64,000 bases of DNA from Temnothorax longispinosus (GCF_030848805.1 NC_092358.1:16981138-17045137); one strand, 5' to 3'; shown: positions 1-9,931, numbered from the stretch's first letter. Notes: generated from the sequence alone by a model not told the origin. Numbers and translations: made by a program.

Positions 1-486
1 TTAATGCTTCTATTTTTTTTTTGCTGGTTTTGAATGAATTTACGCAAAAAGACAGAATTATTGTCATCGATTAATGGCATGAATAAAGCTTAACCTTCTG
101 CCCGATGATAATGTATATATTAAGTATAAAAGCACTCTAGTATCTTACTGGCTCAAAGGATGTGGCGATAACTTTCGAATGCAGGGGTCATACGTTCGAA
201 TCAATTGTTTTTTTTTATTAATTATTTGTTGCCCGTAAAAGTAACATAAAAATTATTAATTTTATATGAAATTGGCGTTTAAAAATATGTATTGGCGAAG
301 TATAATATAACTAATTATAGGTATACATAATCAACGAAAAATTAAATTATTGAAATTTAATATAATTTATTAATTATTCCAATTTCATGTATTTTTTTTA
401 TTCATTATTCTTGATTACATTTCTAATTTCTGTTTCAATAATTGTACCTATTTAAAATTAATTTGTTTACAACACAAGGTGGTACA
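1..486. other. AT-rich flank without a recognised gene
   Basis: AT-rich sequence downstream of the last THAP-gene exon, which ends at 487. It presumably holds the 3' untranslated region and intergenic DNA of that minus-strand gene. I see no convincing open frame. A weak tRNA-like stretch near 144-207 followed by a T run is listed among the rejected items. Confidence 0.5.
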
Positions 487-685
487 TTAATAAACCACAG
501 ACCTGCCACAGACCTGCTCAACAGAATAAAAAAGATCATTAAAACTAAAACCTTGCTGAAAAGTAATTTCAGAAATATCACTGTGAGCATACCTTCTTGG
601 TGATGAATTGCATACTCGTCTTTCAGGGCCAGATGCCACCGGTGGACTTTCTTCAATGTCGACATTTGCATCCAACCAGTCACTT
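487..685 (-). CDS. THAP-domain gene, last exon (C-terminus and stop)
   Basis: Terminal exon of the minus-strand THAP gene. It follows an acceptor (tttag before 685) and ends in TAA at 489-487. Joined to exon 3, which ends with two bases of a codon, it stays open and reads RSDWLDANVDIEESPPVASG and onward for about 66 codons, serine- and proline-rich at first and then with SEITFQQGFSFNDLFYSVE. I recognise no second domain; the region looks like the low-complexity tail common in THAP proteins. The clean splice phase between exons 3 and 4 supports real coding sequence. Confidence 0.55.
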
Positions 686-750
686 CTAAAAGAACATCAC
701 TATTAATCACCCCTTTGTGATTTTGTTAAATTAAACCTTCAAATATTTAC

Positions 751-933
751 CTCCTATGTATTCCTTTTGGCGTACTAATATTTACAATGTTGTCTTCTAC
801 AACTACATGAGAAGTTGTTGATGAAGTTGTATTTGAAGATCCTATTCTTCTTTCAGAATTGACAACTAGTGGGAATTTTCGTCGGAGGATATTGAATTTG
901 AGATTTGGTTCAGCGGGTTCAGCCACCGCATTC
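751..933 (-). CDS. THAP-domain gene, exon 3 (linker)
   Basis: Predicted 183-nt internal exon. The acceptor (cacaag) lies just upstream of 933 and the donor (gag/gtaaat) at 751/750. The frame that joins exon 4 correctly reads NAVAEPAEPNLKFNILRRKF, then a Ser/Thr-rich stretch and NISTPKGIHRR. This frame needs two carried-in bases, but exon 2 ends exactly on a codon boundary. With the visible splice sites, translation from exon 2 would read E-C-G-G and stop. So there is a one-base lesion, an unseen micro-exon, a non-canonical donor, or a genuinely short isoform. No function can be assigned. Confidence 0.5.
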
Positions 934-1011
934 CTTGTGAAAAAGTACATTTATATAATTACATAACACCACATTACAAATACAAATGTGTATGTGTTTT
1001 TATATACTTAC

Positions 1012-1154
1012 TTGTTTACATTTGGAGCTTCTGAACAATTCAAAAAATAACGTTGGCACAGCCGATGGTAGTAGGTGACGTTTCTTAACAGGGTCTTTCC
1101 GTGCCCGACCTTGATGAAAGGACTCTTGACTAAAATGAACCGAGCATATCCTTG
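1012..1154 (-). CDS. THAP-domain gene, exon 2 (C-terminal half of THAP zinc finger)
   Basis: The exon begins after ttttcag (acceptor at 1156-1155) and ends at a consensus GTAAGT donor. Its two leading bases complete the codon left open by exon 1, and the joined protein reads VEFARICSVHFSQESF and later KKRHLLPSAVPTLFFE. C-x2-H-F and the terminal A-V-P-T box are diagnostic of the THAP domain, a C2CH zinc finger that binds DNA. Exon 1 supplies the other two cysteines. The phase match across an intron that now holds a 6.4-kb retrotransposon is strong evidence that both exons belong to one gene. Confidence 0.85.
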
Positions 1155-1177
1155 CTGAAAATAATATAATGTATAAA

Positions 1178-1192
1178 TAATAAAACTTAATA
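1178..1192. repeat. Target-site duplication, 3' side of LINE
   Basis: The 15-bp sequence taataaaacttaata is repeated exactly at 7588-7602. The pair brackets the minus-strand LINE and marks its insertion into THAP intron 1. Confidence 0.9.
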
Positions 1193-1235
1193 GTTAGTTA
1201 GTTAGTTTGAGCTTCTTTATTACCCCAAAGGGGTC

Positions 1236-1446
1236 CAAAAGGGCGTTTTGGAGGGACGTACCCAACCCTGTACATATGTCCCTGCCATGGGCTCATCGGC
1301 GTTTTCTCAGGGACGTACCCAACCCTTTACAATCAAAATGCCATTATCAAAAATAAAAATAAAAATAAACTCCAACAAAAAAGAAAAACAATAAACAGTC
1401 TTGCTGCGATCGCTATCGGCGTTTTTTCGGGACGTACCCAACCCTG
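1236..1446 (-). repeat. Iterated 3'-UTR motif of the LINE
   Basis: Three copies of a roughly 30-bp minus-strand motif of the form gggttgggtacgtccc followed by a short spacer and aaaacgcc, near 1240-1272, 1290-1332 and 1412-1446. A relative (ggtttgggtacgtttctc then aacgcc) sits near the 3' end of the separate ORF1-only element at about 16917-16952. Shared 3' ends are expected where one reverse transcriptase recognises both RNAs; that role is inference. Confidence 0.65.
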
Positions 1447-2096
1447 TACATTTTAGTATGTAAACTTTCAAACAAAAATAAAGAAAAACATCATCAGTCT
1501 TGCTGTGACTCGCTATCTGGGGAGCCAGGAGCCAGGGGCCGCAACACGTGACGCAGTCCCTCTGCGCGTGATCCATCCGAATCCGAGCCGCCCGTTTTGC
1601 GTGTCGCTCCACGGTGCCTCCGCTTCCTCCGTGCGCATGCCACCGCCGCGGACATTATTTTCCGTTAATATCAGCGGCGCGCCGCCGCCGCGGCAACGCA
1701 CTTGAAAGATGTTCTCACATACTGCGGATACTCGAATATGCACATCCTCTCGCATGTATTCTCCTCAACATTGGTGATATATCTCGCAACTCCGAGAAGA
1801 GTGAGCATGATAAAAAAAACGGCACCAGCGAACCATAGATCATTATCCGTTTTACGGACATCATTTTGAGTAACGTGTTGCCTTTGGGTCGTACTTGTTC
1901 ATGAGATCCAGCATTGCCTGGTGTGAACCGGTATACCAGAAGAGTGCATTCTTCTTATCGCCGTCGCCGCCACAGCACGCATTCGCCTATGCCCGGGCCA
2001 TGGTGACCGCGCCTCCTCAACCGGGCGGCTCTTCGCTCCTCGGCCCCCCGCTACCCGCTCGCGTCCCGCCGTATTCCCCTGATCTCCTCTTCCTTC

Positions 2097-2744
2097 TTAC
2101 TCAGCCTTTGTTTTTTCCTTTTCCTCTTCCGTCTCCATTAGTAGGCTCTTCTCTAGCTCGCTTGCTATCTCATCCTCTTCTGATCCTTTTGTTCTTCCAT
2201 CATCTTCTCCCCTCCTCTTCTTTCTCCTCTTCTTCTCTTCTCCCTCTCTAATTCTTCTTTCTACAGATTTGTCTTCATCCATTTTGACCTTTAGTCTACT
2301 CCCTGCCCTCCTCCTTGCCTCTAATACTCTCCATTTCTCCTCTTCACTTCCCAGCTTCACCAGCATCGTGAGCCATTCTCCTCTCAGCCCTATTACGCTC
2401 ACTTCCTTCATTTCTACTTTTAACTTCAGTTCCTCCGAGAGCAGTTGCCTCACTTTCTCCCAGTTCGTTCCCTTTCCCATCCATCTGTTCCTCTCTACCC
2501 TTATTATTAAGTTTTTCCTCCTTCTCTCGTCTTCATTCCTCTCATCGTCGTCGGACCACCATTTCATTTCTTCTTGCCTGCCCCTGTTCTCTGCGCTTTC
2601 GTCCCTCTCCCTTTTACCCGCGCCCATTTCTAGCCTGCGTATTTTTTTTTTCAGGTTCTCTATCTTCTCTCTCTGGTCCTTTAATTCCTCTTTTAGTGCT
2701 CTCAGTGTTTCCTTTGCTTGATCCCTTATCATTTTCTCCAGCAT
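2097..2744 (-). CDS. Third LINE frame: second ORF1-like RNA-binding protein
   Basis: A 215-residue open frame downstream of ORF2. It begins with a charged coiled-coil stretch (about residues 1-45: MLEKMIRDQAKETLRALKEE), then K-W-W and an RRM-like beginning (RRRKNLIIRVERNRWMGK), then KVRQLLSEELKLKVEMKEV and MLVKLGSEEEKWRVLEARRR, ending in a K/R/E-rich tail. This is the layout of L1-type ORF1 proteins, which coat element RNA. It is clearly homologous to the frame at 15910-16719 (shared EEKWRVLEARR, EDKSVE), and not obviously to this element's own ORF1. An ORF1-like frame placed 3' of ORF2 is unusual. It may derive from chimeric retrotransposition. Confidence 0.65.
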   Translation of the reverse strand: MLEKMIRDQAKETLRALKEELKDQREKIENLKKKIRRLEMGAGKRERDESAENRGRQEEMKWWSDDDERNEDERRRKNLIIRVERNRWMGKGTNWEKVRQLLSEELKLKVEMKEVSVIGLRGEWLTMLVKLGSEEEKWRVLEARRRAGSRLKVKMDEDKSVERRIREGEEKKRRKKRRGEDDGRTKGSEEDEIASELEKSLLMETEEEKEKTKAE

Positions 2745-2858
2745 CTCTCTCTCTCTACCGTCACCTTCGCTCTGAATTCCATTCCTTCCTTTTGTCCTGT
2801 GCTCCCCTTTTCTTTGACCTTATCTGAAATTAAATAAATTTTCTTAGCCATCTATTTC

Positions 2859-5800
2859 TCAATCTCTTTTCCTTCCTCCCCCCCCACTCCTCATTTCTTC
2901 TATCGCTTTCATCCATTCCTCCCCCTCTCCCTTTTCACTCATTATCTTCTCCACCACGTCTTGCCAACTCTCTCCCTCCCAATCTTCCCATCTCGAGCAC
3001 TCTTCCCAGACATGTTCCCACGTCTCCTCCTTCTTCTCACATATCCTGCATTTTTTGTCTTCTTCTTTTCCCCAGTATAGTCCCTCCCTAATCTCGTTGC
3101 CCAATCTGAACCTTGCGATTCTGTTCCATCTTGCCTCCTCCCAGCCCTTCTTTAGATACTCCGGTATCCCATCCTTCCTTATTCGTTTATACCACCTGTT
3201 GTATTTCGATTCCATAATCTTTCCCATTCTTTCTTGTCTTTGTTTCGCTTTCTCCTTGTGTTCTATTGCCTCCTCCGTCAGTCCCTCCTCCCCTCCCTTT
3301 TCTACCCCGATACCTTCCCAGTAATCCTTTCTCTCCTGCTCCCATCTTCCTATTATCCTTTCCTTCTTCCATCTTTCTTTCATTTCTTCCAAACATTTCT
3401 TTGCTATTTTTCCTCCTCTACCTTCTTCCAGTTTTCTTTCGAATTTCCATGCTCTCTTGCTCGCTCTGGCTCCCATTTTTTTCCCTTTCTAGTTCGTCCC
3501 TGACCATGTACCCTGGGGTCCTCCAGTTTACACCGAGAGTCCATCTGAGGTATCTCTCGTGTATCCCTTCTACCTCCCTCCTTTCCTTCCACCCCCATAT
3601 TTCAGCCTCGTATCCCATCACCGTCCATATCAGTGTATCATACAGCCAGATCCTTCTTTTACAGTCCTTTTTCCACATCCTTTTACCTATTCCCCACACT
3701 TCCCTCATCACCCTTGCTGCCTTCCTTCTTCTCTCTCTGATATGTGCCTCCTGCCTTCCATTCGCCATCAGCGTGTACCCCAGATATTTGAATTCTTTGA
3801 CCTCTTCTAATTTCTTTCCCTTCCATCTCCAGTCATATTTCTTCTTCCTCCCTCCTCCTTTTCTGAATCTTATTATCTTCGTCTTCTCCGTACTCAGCGT
3901 TAGGCCTTTCCTGTCTAGGTATCCCTCAAGCCTGCTTATCATGGATCTCATGTCCTGTTCCTCCTCCGCTAGTACCGCTATGTCATCTGCGTACATTAGG
4001 GTGTATATCTTCTCCCCTTTTACACTCACACCCCCCCATCCGCCCTTCCTCATGTGATCCTCTATGTCTGCAATTAGTAAGTTAAACAGTATCGGGCTTA
4101 ACGGGCAGCCCTGTTTTAATCCCTTCGCCATCCAGAATGATTTCCCTTTTTCTTCTCCCCTTCTTACATTGTTTTTTGTTTCTCTCAGGACTTCGTCCAC
4201 CCTATCTATCAGTCCTTGCCTTACTCCTTTCTCTTTCATTGCCTTAATTAGAACTTCCTTATCTACAGAGTCAAACGCCGCCTTGAGATCTACGAATAGA
4301 ACTGTCATCTTCCCTTTCTCCTTTCCTAGATGTCTGTTTATCAAATAGTTTAGCGTAAATATCTGGTCCATCGTCCCCATTCCTTTTCTAAATTCTGCTT
4401 GGTTATCGGGAATCAAGTTCTTCATTTCTACTTCATTCCTTATCCTTTCTGCTAATACCGCCGTGTATATCTTATACATTGAGGGCATAATCGTTATCCC
4501 TCTGTAGTCTTTTACCTCTTTTCCTTCTCCTTTCTTCACTAAAGGTATTATTTCACCCTCCTTCCACTGTTCAGGCCAGCCTTCTCCCCTCCATACTCGT
4601 TTACATATTTCCCAGGCCCACCTCACCATCTCTTCTCCTCCATATTTCCATACTTCATTCGGGATTCCGTCCTTACCTATTGCCTTTCCTGTTTTTAGTT
4701 TCTTTATTACATTTCTCACCTCCTCTAACTCTATCTCTTCCTCGTCTTGTCTGTCCCTCCCTCCTTCTCCTTTCACTACCCTGTTCTCCACGCCTCCCAT
4801 TAGCTCCATGAAGTATTTTTTCCACTCTTCCAGCCCTATGTCTTCGTTTATCCTTTTCCTTCTTTTCCTTACTCTACCTATCAGTTCCCATACCTTACTT
4901 TCCGATCTCGCTTCTCCTATCTCTGTAATCATCCTTTCCTTCTCTTCCTTTTTCTTTCTTTCACATACTTCTCTGTATTTCCTCCTCCTTTCTCTATATC
5001 TTTCTACCTCCTCTTTCCCCTTTCTCCACTTTCTTAGTTCTGCCCTCGCTTCTTTCTTTTTCTCCTTGCATTCTTCATCCCATCCTCTTCTGTTCTTATT
5101 GGCACCCCTGACCTCCCCCTTTTTATTCTCCTTTAGTATTCCTCTTATCTTTGACACCCCTTCCTCTATCTCCTCCTGCAATTTTCTGTTTCCTCCTATC
5201 TTTCCTATCTTCTCAACGAAGTGTTTTCTTCCTTCTTCGCTCCATATTCTTCTTCTTCTTGTCCTTTCTATCTTTTCCCCTCTCTGTGTTCTCTTCGCTC
5301 CGCCACTTATCCACAGTATTAGCGGGTGATGGTCTGATTCTACTCTATCCCCTATTTCTAGTCTTTCTATTTTTTCTCTGCTATCCTCATCACCTATAAT
5401 ATAGTCTATAACTGTTTCACCCTTTCCTCCCGTGTATGTGTATTCTCCTTCTTTGTCTCCCTTCGTGCCACCATTTAAAATCATCAATCCTCTTTCTTCT
5501 ATAAATTCTAGTAGCGTCCTACCATCCTTGTTCACCTTCTTATCTTTAGAATTTCTCCCTTTTTCTTTCTCACTTTCTTCATCTTCCTCTTCCCTTCCTC
5601 CCTCCTCTCCCGTTCTCGCATTAAAATCACCTCCTATTATGGTCCTTACTCCTACTTTTCCCTCCTCTATGCAATCATTCAACCCTTCTAACTTCTTATC
5701 AATGTCTTTGTTTACATATATTCCTATTATTTTCCATATTTCCTCCCTTATTCTTAGCTTGACTTCGACCCTGTTTTCCTCTTCTTCCCTCCCTCTACCC

Positions 5801-6288
5801 TCCTTTATTTCTTCTATCCCTTTTCTTATACTTACTAGCATTCCTCCGCATGCTCTACCTTTCTTATTCCTCCTATTCGCTATTTGTACTCTCCAGCCAA
5901 ATTCCTTTGGTAGTTTCTCTTTTATCTTCTCCCATCCTTTCTTATCCATCCATGTCTCCATCATAATAATCACATTCCATTTCTTTACCCCATCCCAAAA
6001 GTCTCTATCTTTATTTATTATTCCCGCTACATTCCAGAATACCACCTTCGTCTCTTCCCTCCCCCCTCTTTCTTTCTCCCCTTTCTTTATATCTACGTCT
6101 TCCTCAACTCTGGATTCACTTCCTGCCGCTCTCCCTCCCTCCTCCCATTTACCTTCCCCATCCTCCTCGCATTCTTTGTTTTCATTCTCTTCGTTGTGAC
6201 CTATGAAAGTCTTCCCTCTCCTCCAGTCTGCCTTTGCTTTCGTTCCATCTCCATTCCTTGTTGTCCTCCCACATCTTTTGATAACCAA
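2859..6288 (-). pseudogene. LINE ORF2: endonuclease-reverse transcriptase-zinc knuckle, one frame break
   Basis: The main frame (6288-3418, 956 codons) carries an AP-type endonuclease: FWNVAGI near residues 84-90, METWMD near 110-115, GGDFNARTG near 219-227 and SDHHP near 318-322. The reverse transcriptase follows, with FVDLKAAFDSV (about 665-675), GLKQGCPLSP (723-732) and the catalytic YADD (766-769). The protein continues in a second frame (3476-2859) that ends with a C-x2-C-x8-H-x4-C zinc knuckle. The two frames join at an A7 run (3478-3484 region), so one base gained or lost explains the break. The upstream frame overlaps ORF1 by about 107 nt and lacks an early ATG, which suggests coupled or frameshifted initiation. 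All catalytic motifs seen are intact. Confidence 0.85.
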
Positions 6289-7216
6289 TTGTCACTCTTT
6301 TTCCTTTCTCTCTCTTCTTTCTTGCTATCTTTCTTATCTCTGTTTGTATTTGTCTTTCCTGTTTGGTGAGATCGTCATCCAGAAAGCTTCCATATTTCCT
6401 TCCTAGTTCCTTCTTTTTCTTCATGATGTCTCTTTTAGCTTCCCAGTTTTTGCATTTCAAGAGTCTCATTTTGTATTCCCCGTGTCCTATTTCTTGTATT
6501 TCTTCTATGCTTCCTTCTGTATTATTTAGTTCTTCCATCAATTTTTCGAAACTTTCTTTTCTCTCTTTAACGTTTCTTAACATCTCCTCCTTTACGATTA
6601 TGTTATTTTTTCTCCTTCTTCTTTCCGTCATCTCCACACTTTTTTCTATTTCCTTCATTTTTTCTATCAACTCCCTGCCTTTATTCTCCTCTGCGCCCTT
6701 CATCTCTAATTTTTCTATCTTCTCCTCCATCGTTTTTATCTTTTCTTCTAGTGCCTTTCTCTGCCTTTCCCATATTTCCTCCCTTCTCTTCCATTCCTCC
6801 CTTACTCCCTTTATTTCGTTTTTTATTTCTTCTTTGTCTTTTTTCCTCTCCTCCTCCTGTTCTTCCATTTTCCTCAGTATCTCTTTTAATAGATCCTCTG
6901 TCGCCATCCTTCCTTTACCCTCTTCTCCTTTTTTTATCTTCGCTGGCGGTGATCTGTTGGTTTTTCTCGTTTCATTAAATTTGTCGAGAATTTCTTTCTC
7001 TGCTGCCCTGGCCGCTTCTTCCTCTAACTCTTTTCTTTTCCTTTTCAAAATGAGATCTTTGACCGATCCTAGGCTGTCCGCCCTTCCTCTTTGTTTAGCA
7101 AGCTCCTCCGTCTTTGTAGGCCTGCCTCTTGCTTTCCTCTCCCCTTCGTCTTTCCTCTTCTTTCCTATCCTTCCGTGCTGGTCAATCTCTATTCCTAATT
7201 CCTTCTCTGCCTCCAT
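6182..7216 (-). CDS. LINE ORF1: coiled-coil RNA-binding protein
   Basis: The reading frame is open from 7282 (a GTG preceded by a stop); the first ATG is at 7216, giving about 344 residues. It is extremely rich in Glu, Lys and Arg. The N-terminal third is basic (RKARGRPTKTEELAKQ), the middle is a long predicted coiled coil (heptad-like EEQEEERKKDKEEIKNEIKG), then RRRRKNNIIVKEEM resembles the start of an RRM-like fold, and the C-terminal part ends KRVTIGYQKMWEDNKEW. This matches L1-like ORF1 proteins that trimerise and bind element RNA. The 3' end overlaps ORF2 in another frame. No zinc knuckle is visible. Confidence 0.75.
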   Translation of the reverse strand: MEAEKELGIEIDQHGRIGKKRKDEGERKARGRPTKTEELAKQRGRADSLGSVKDLILKRKRKELEEEAARAAEKEILDKFNETRKTNRSPPAKIKKGEEGKGRMATEDLLKEILRKMEEQEEERKKDKEEIKNEIKGVREEWKRREEIWERQRKALEEKIKTMEEKIEKLEMKGAEENKGRELIEKMKEIEKSVEMTERRRRKNNIIVKEEMLRNVKERKESFEKLMEELNNTEGSIEEIQEIGHGEYKMRLLKCKNWEAKRDIMKKKKELGRKYGSFLDDDLTKQERQIQTEIRKIARKKREKGKRVTIGYQKMWEDNKEWRWNESKGRLEEREDFHRSQRRE

Positions 7217-7587
7217 CCGCCGCTTTTCCCTTAGCCTTTCCCTCCTATTGGTTATCTTTCCTATGCCTATGGTTGAAAGCACTTATAGCATTTATCCCCT
7301 CTATATCCGCGTTAGTCTATGCCCGCTTTCGACCCCGCCTTTCTGTCAGTCGCCCCTCTATACTATCTGTATTCTATGCCACCCGGTCACCTTCACCCGT
7401 CCCTTTCCTTACCTTTTTCCTCTTAACTGCTTCCTCCCGTTCTTAACCCTTTCGCCTCCGCCCTCTCGCTCCTCCACGCCTCCCTGTTCCGCCGCTCTTG
7501 ACCTCTCTAACTTTCTCCAATCCTTTTTCCGCCTCGAAATTGCTCTCTGCCACACGCACACCTGTTGCTATCTACTCGCCGGAACCC

Positions 7588-7602
7588 TAATAAAACTTAA
7601 TA
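7588..7602. repeat. Target-site duplication, 5' side of LINE
   Basis: Exact match to 1178-1192. It marks the 5' junction of the minus-strand LINE. Confidence 0.9.
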
Positions 7603-7872
7603 CATTGTATTAAATACGGCTTTATAATTTTTATTTCAAATTAAAGATTTTCATATTTTGAATTGTAAAATATTTTTACTTATATACATGAACAAAGTGC
7701 TAATTTGTTTTTATTATTTTCTGTTCATATTAATAACATTTCATGACATTTTTACTCCATTTGTAAATACAAAATTTGAGGTTATGTTAGTAACTAAAAA
7801 ATATTATTTTTTATTCATTTTTATGTTTCAATTAATATACTTTTGCACGTTTATGTACAATATCAAACTTAC

Positions 7873-8026
7873 CAAATTCAACTTTTGGTGGTAAAACATA
7901 GCCTCCTATTTTTTTCAGCCATCCTTCCCGCATCACTTCATTTTTCGGTAGCTGAAAAAAATTCACAGTTTCCTCACGAACCCCCGTTGTTTTATTCCTA
8001 CAACTTTTAACAATACACCGCACCAT
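7873..8026 (-). CDS. THAP-domain gene, exon 1 (start and N-terminal half of zinc finger)
   Basis: The ATG at 8026-8024 opens MVRCIVKSCRNK, followed by ETVNFFQLPKNEVMREGWLK. It shows the N-terminal C-x4-C pair, the F-x-L/F-P segment and the W typical of a THAP domain. The exon ends with one base of a split codon at a consensus GTAAGT donor (7872-7867), and exon 2 at 1154 completes it in phase. The protein is a sequence-specific DNA-binding factor by family. Transposase-derived and transcription-factor THAP genes both exist, and no transposase core follows here, so a regulatory or domesticated protein is more likely. The gene's first intron is now about 6.7 kb, nearly all of it LINE. Confidence 0.85.
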
Positions 8027-8900
8027 TTTTATTTTAAATTTATATATTGTCGCAACGCAAACAGACCCACTGTTTAACACAAAACAATGTACCGTACTTC
8101 TGAGTGGCATAAGCGGCATGAGTGTGACGATGCATGAACATGTGCCAATATTACAACACCAAAAATGTTTTACTTCTAGACGTTGGCTACTCTGTTTACA
8201 CAATTCGACACGAGTGACGTCATTACCCGAATCCCCCCAGGCAATTGAGCACACCATGTAATCCTTACACCATGTGCGCGAGGCATACCCCGGGGCAAAG
8301 CGAGCAAACGATATTTCAAAACAGCTGATCGGTGGCCGGCCTCGAGTTCAGCGTGACGTGCGTCAATACGAATTTCTCGAGACGCCGACAGCTGATTGGC
8401 TCAGCTGAATTTTCGGCTCGTTACCGAGGGTCCGGAGGATTCGAGAAAATTTGGAAGTCGTGGTGATAAAACCCCGGACCTTCGCGCGCGAGCTCGCAAT
8501 CGACGAAAGTTTCTCTGAGAACGCGTATAGAAATTCAAGTCACTCGAGTATACGTTGCTTGCGATTATCGTGTGCTTATTTTCACGCGCGGGAATAGCCG
8601 TCGTTCGCGAAACCTTATGTCCGTAGCTCGCGGCATAGCGACTCTGTACATAATTGTATATAATGTACATTATTGTATTATAGACATTTTTCTACTAAAT
8701 ATAAGACTTGAACATTCAATTCTAAATTTCTTCCGACCCGCGACTCCTTCGACCATTCGCGCACAGCATATATTTATATTTAACGCCAATAGATCAAAAT
8801 CGGTCCAATACTTTTCGAGATATAAAAGCAAACATACATATACACCTATTTATTTCGAGTATCATGTAAGTGAGGTTGAGATTGAATTTGACAATGTTCG
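8027..8900. other. GC-rich upstream region of THAP gene, candidate promoter
   Basis: Upstream of the THAP start the sequence changes from AT-rich to CpG-rich (about 8160-8640), with cagctgat repeated near 8323 and 8390 (cagctgattggct) and CpG-dense stretches near 8480-8510. I infer a promoter or first untranslated exon because it sits directly 5' of a gene start. No TATA box or transcription start can be fixed. From 8640 onward it returns to AT-rich DNA with no supported gene. Confidence 0.35.
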
Positions 8901-9040
8901 TTAAAGCGGTTCTTTTTTAAGAAAATTTGTATTTTTTGTAAAAATGTTTGTGGTTGCTCTAACTTCCGCAAATTTTTTTATATCAGTCTATTTTTAATTT
9001 TATTATATTCTTCAGTATTTGTGAAAAAAAATAATAACGA

Positions 9041-9042
<2 letters not shown>

Positions 9043-9080
<38 letters not shown>
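9043..9080. repeat. (TA)n microsatellite
   Basis: Uninterrupted ta repeats abut the left end of the foldback element at 9097. TA-rich targets are common insertion sites for DNA elements. Confidence 0.95.
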
Positions 9081-9082
<2 letters not shown>

Positions 9083-9096
9083 GTGGAGAGTATTTT

Positions 9097-9931
9097 TGGT
9101 AATTATGCAGTATAGGGGACCACCCTCCAATGACCTTGACCTTGACATATGTTGTCAAGGTCACCCTTCTGAGTGACCTTCAGAAGGTTTTAGCCCTCGG
9201 TCATTGTTTGTTAAAAAGTTATTAACAAAAAAAAAAAGTTTGGCGACCTCACTGATTTCAATGACCTTGATATATGTTGTCAAGGTCATGACCCCGAGTG
9301 ACCTTCAGAAGGTTTTAGCCGTCGCTCGCTATTCGTTAAAAAGTTATTAACAAAAAAAATTTGCAAAATATAACATATATAGGTGCATATATAGGTTAGT
9401 TGACGCGCTTTAAACACTTAAATACTTTTAAAGCGCGTCAACTAACCTATGTAGGTTAGTGATCAACGATTTACTGCTTTAAATGTGTTTTGGTAAAGCA
9501 GCGACTTTTTCGCAAAATAAAGTATTCTCTGCTTTAACAAAAAGACTTCAATTTATCAACAATTTACTGGTTTAAATATTGTGTTTTGGTAAAGCAGCGA
9601 TTTTTTCGCAAAATAAAGTATCATCTGCTTTAACAAAAAGACTTCAATTTATCAACAATTTACTGCTTTAAATGTTGTGTTTTGGTAAAGCAGCGACTTT
9701 CTCGCGAAATAAAGTATTCTCTGCTTTAAAGAAAAACGTAATATTAGTCGTTTATGCCTCTCAGTACTTAAAATAACTGCTATATTTTCGAAACTTTTTT
9801 TGTTTATAACTTTTTAACGAACAATGACCGAGGGCTAAAACCTTCTGAAGGTCACTCAGAAGGGTGACCTTGACAACATATGTCAAGGTCAAGGTCATTG
9901 GAGGGTGGTCCCCTATACTGCATAATTACCG
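9097..9931. mobile_element. Non-coding foldback element with ~140-bp inverted termini
   Basis: The left terminus (ggtaattatgcagtatag at about 9098) reappears inverted at the right end (ctatactgcataattacc, ending about 9930). The match runs through ccctccaatgaccttgacct and gtgaccttcagaaggtttta to the ttgttaaaaagttat segment, about 140 bp per arm. The interior holds a second partial copy of the arm (9260-9350), a 50-bp palindrome around 9397-9450 (ttgacgcgctttaaacactt and its complement) and a tandem repeat. It has no coding capacity, so it is a MITE or foldback element moved by an enzyme encoded elsewhere. Confidence 0.8.
9461..9745. repeat. ~95-bp tandem repeat, three copies
   Basis: Units start with atcaac(g/a)atttactg near 9462, 9556 and 9651. 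Each contains ttttggtaaagcagcga and cgcaaaataaagtat, then tctgcttta. They sit inside the foldback element at 9097-9931 and probably expanded after its assembly. Confidence 0.8.

Larger units (their letters stand above)
1193..7587 (-). mobile_element. Full-length-looking non-LTR retrotransposon (LINE) in THAP intron 1
   Basis: A 6.4-kb element on the minus strand, bounded by a perfect 15-bp target duplication (1178-1192 and 7588-7602). In transcription order it has a roughly 370-bp 5' UTR, ORF1 (coiled coil), ORF2 (AP-like endonuclease, reverse transcriptase, zinc knuckle; one frame break), then a second ORF1-like frame at 2744-2097. A 3' region with iterated motifs follows, and the tail is built of aact/taac repeats. 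Target-primed reverse transcription explains the duplication and tail. The intact duplication and long open frames imply a fairly recent insertion. The clade is uncertain: gene order and motifs fit the L1/jockey broad group. The extra downstream ORF may mean a chimera with a second family or nested insertion. Confidence 0.85.

Noticed and set aside
144..207. Possible tRNA gene (A-box-like tggctcaaagga, B-box-like cgttcgaatc, T run)
   Set aside because: No 5-bp T stem, no acceptor stem and no anticodon stem can be formed; at best a decayed tRNA-derived sequence.
2269..6199. Long plus-strand frames rich in Ser, Phe, Leu and Pro
   Set aside because: They are the complement of the purine-rich minus-strand LINE ORFs; no domain motifs, and composition is explained by the opposite strand.
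8401..8670. Small frames upstream of the THAP gene
   Set aside because: CpG-rich non-repetitive DNA with no motif; more likely promoter or untranslated sequence.
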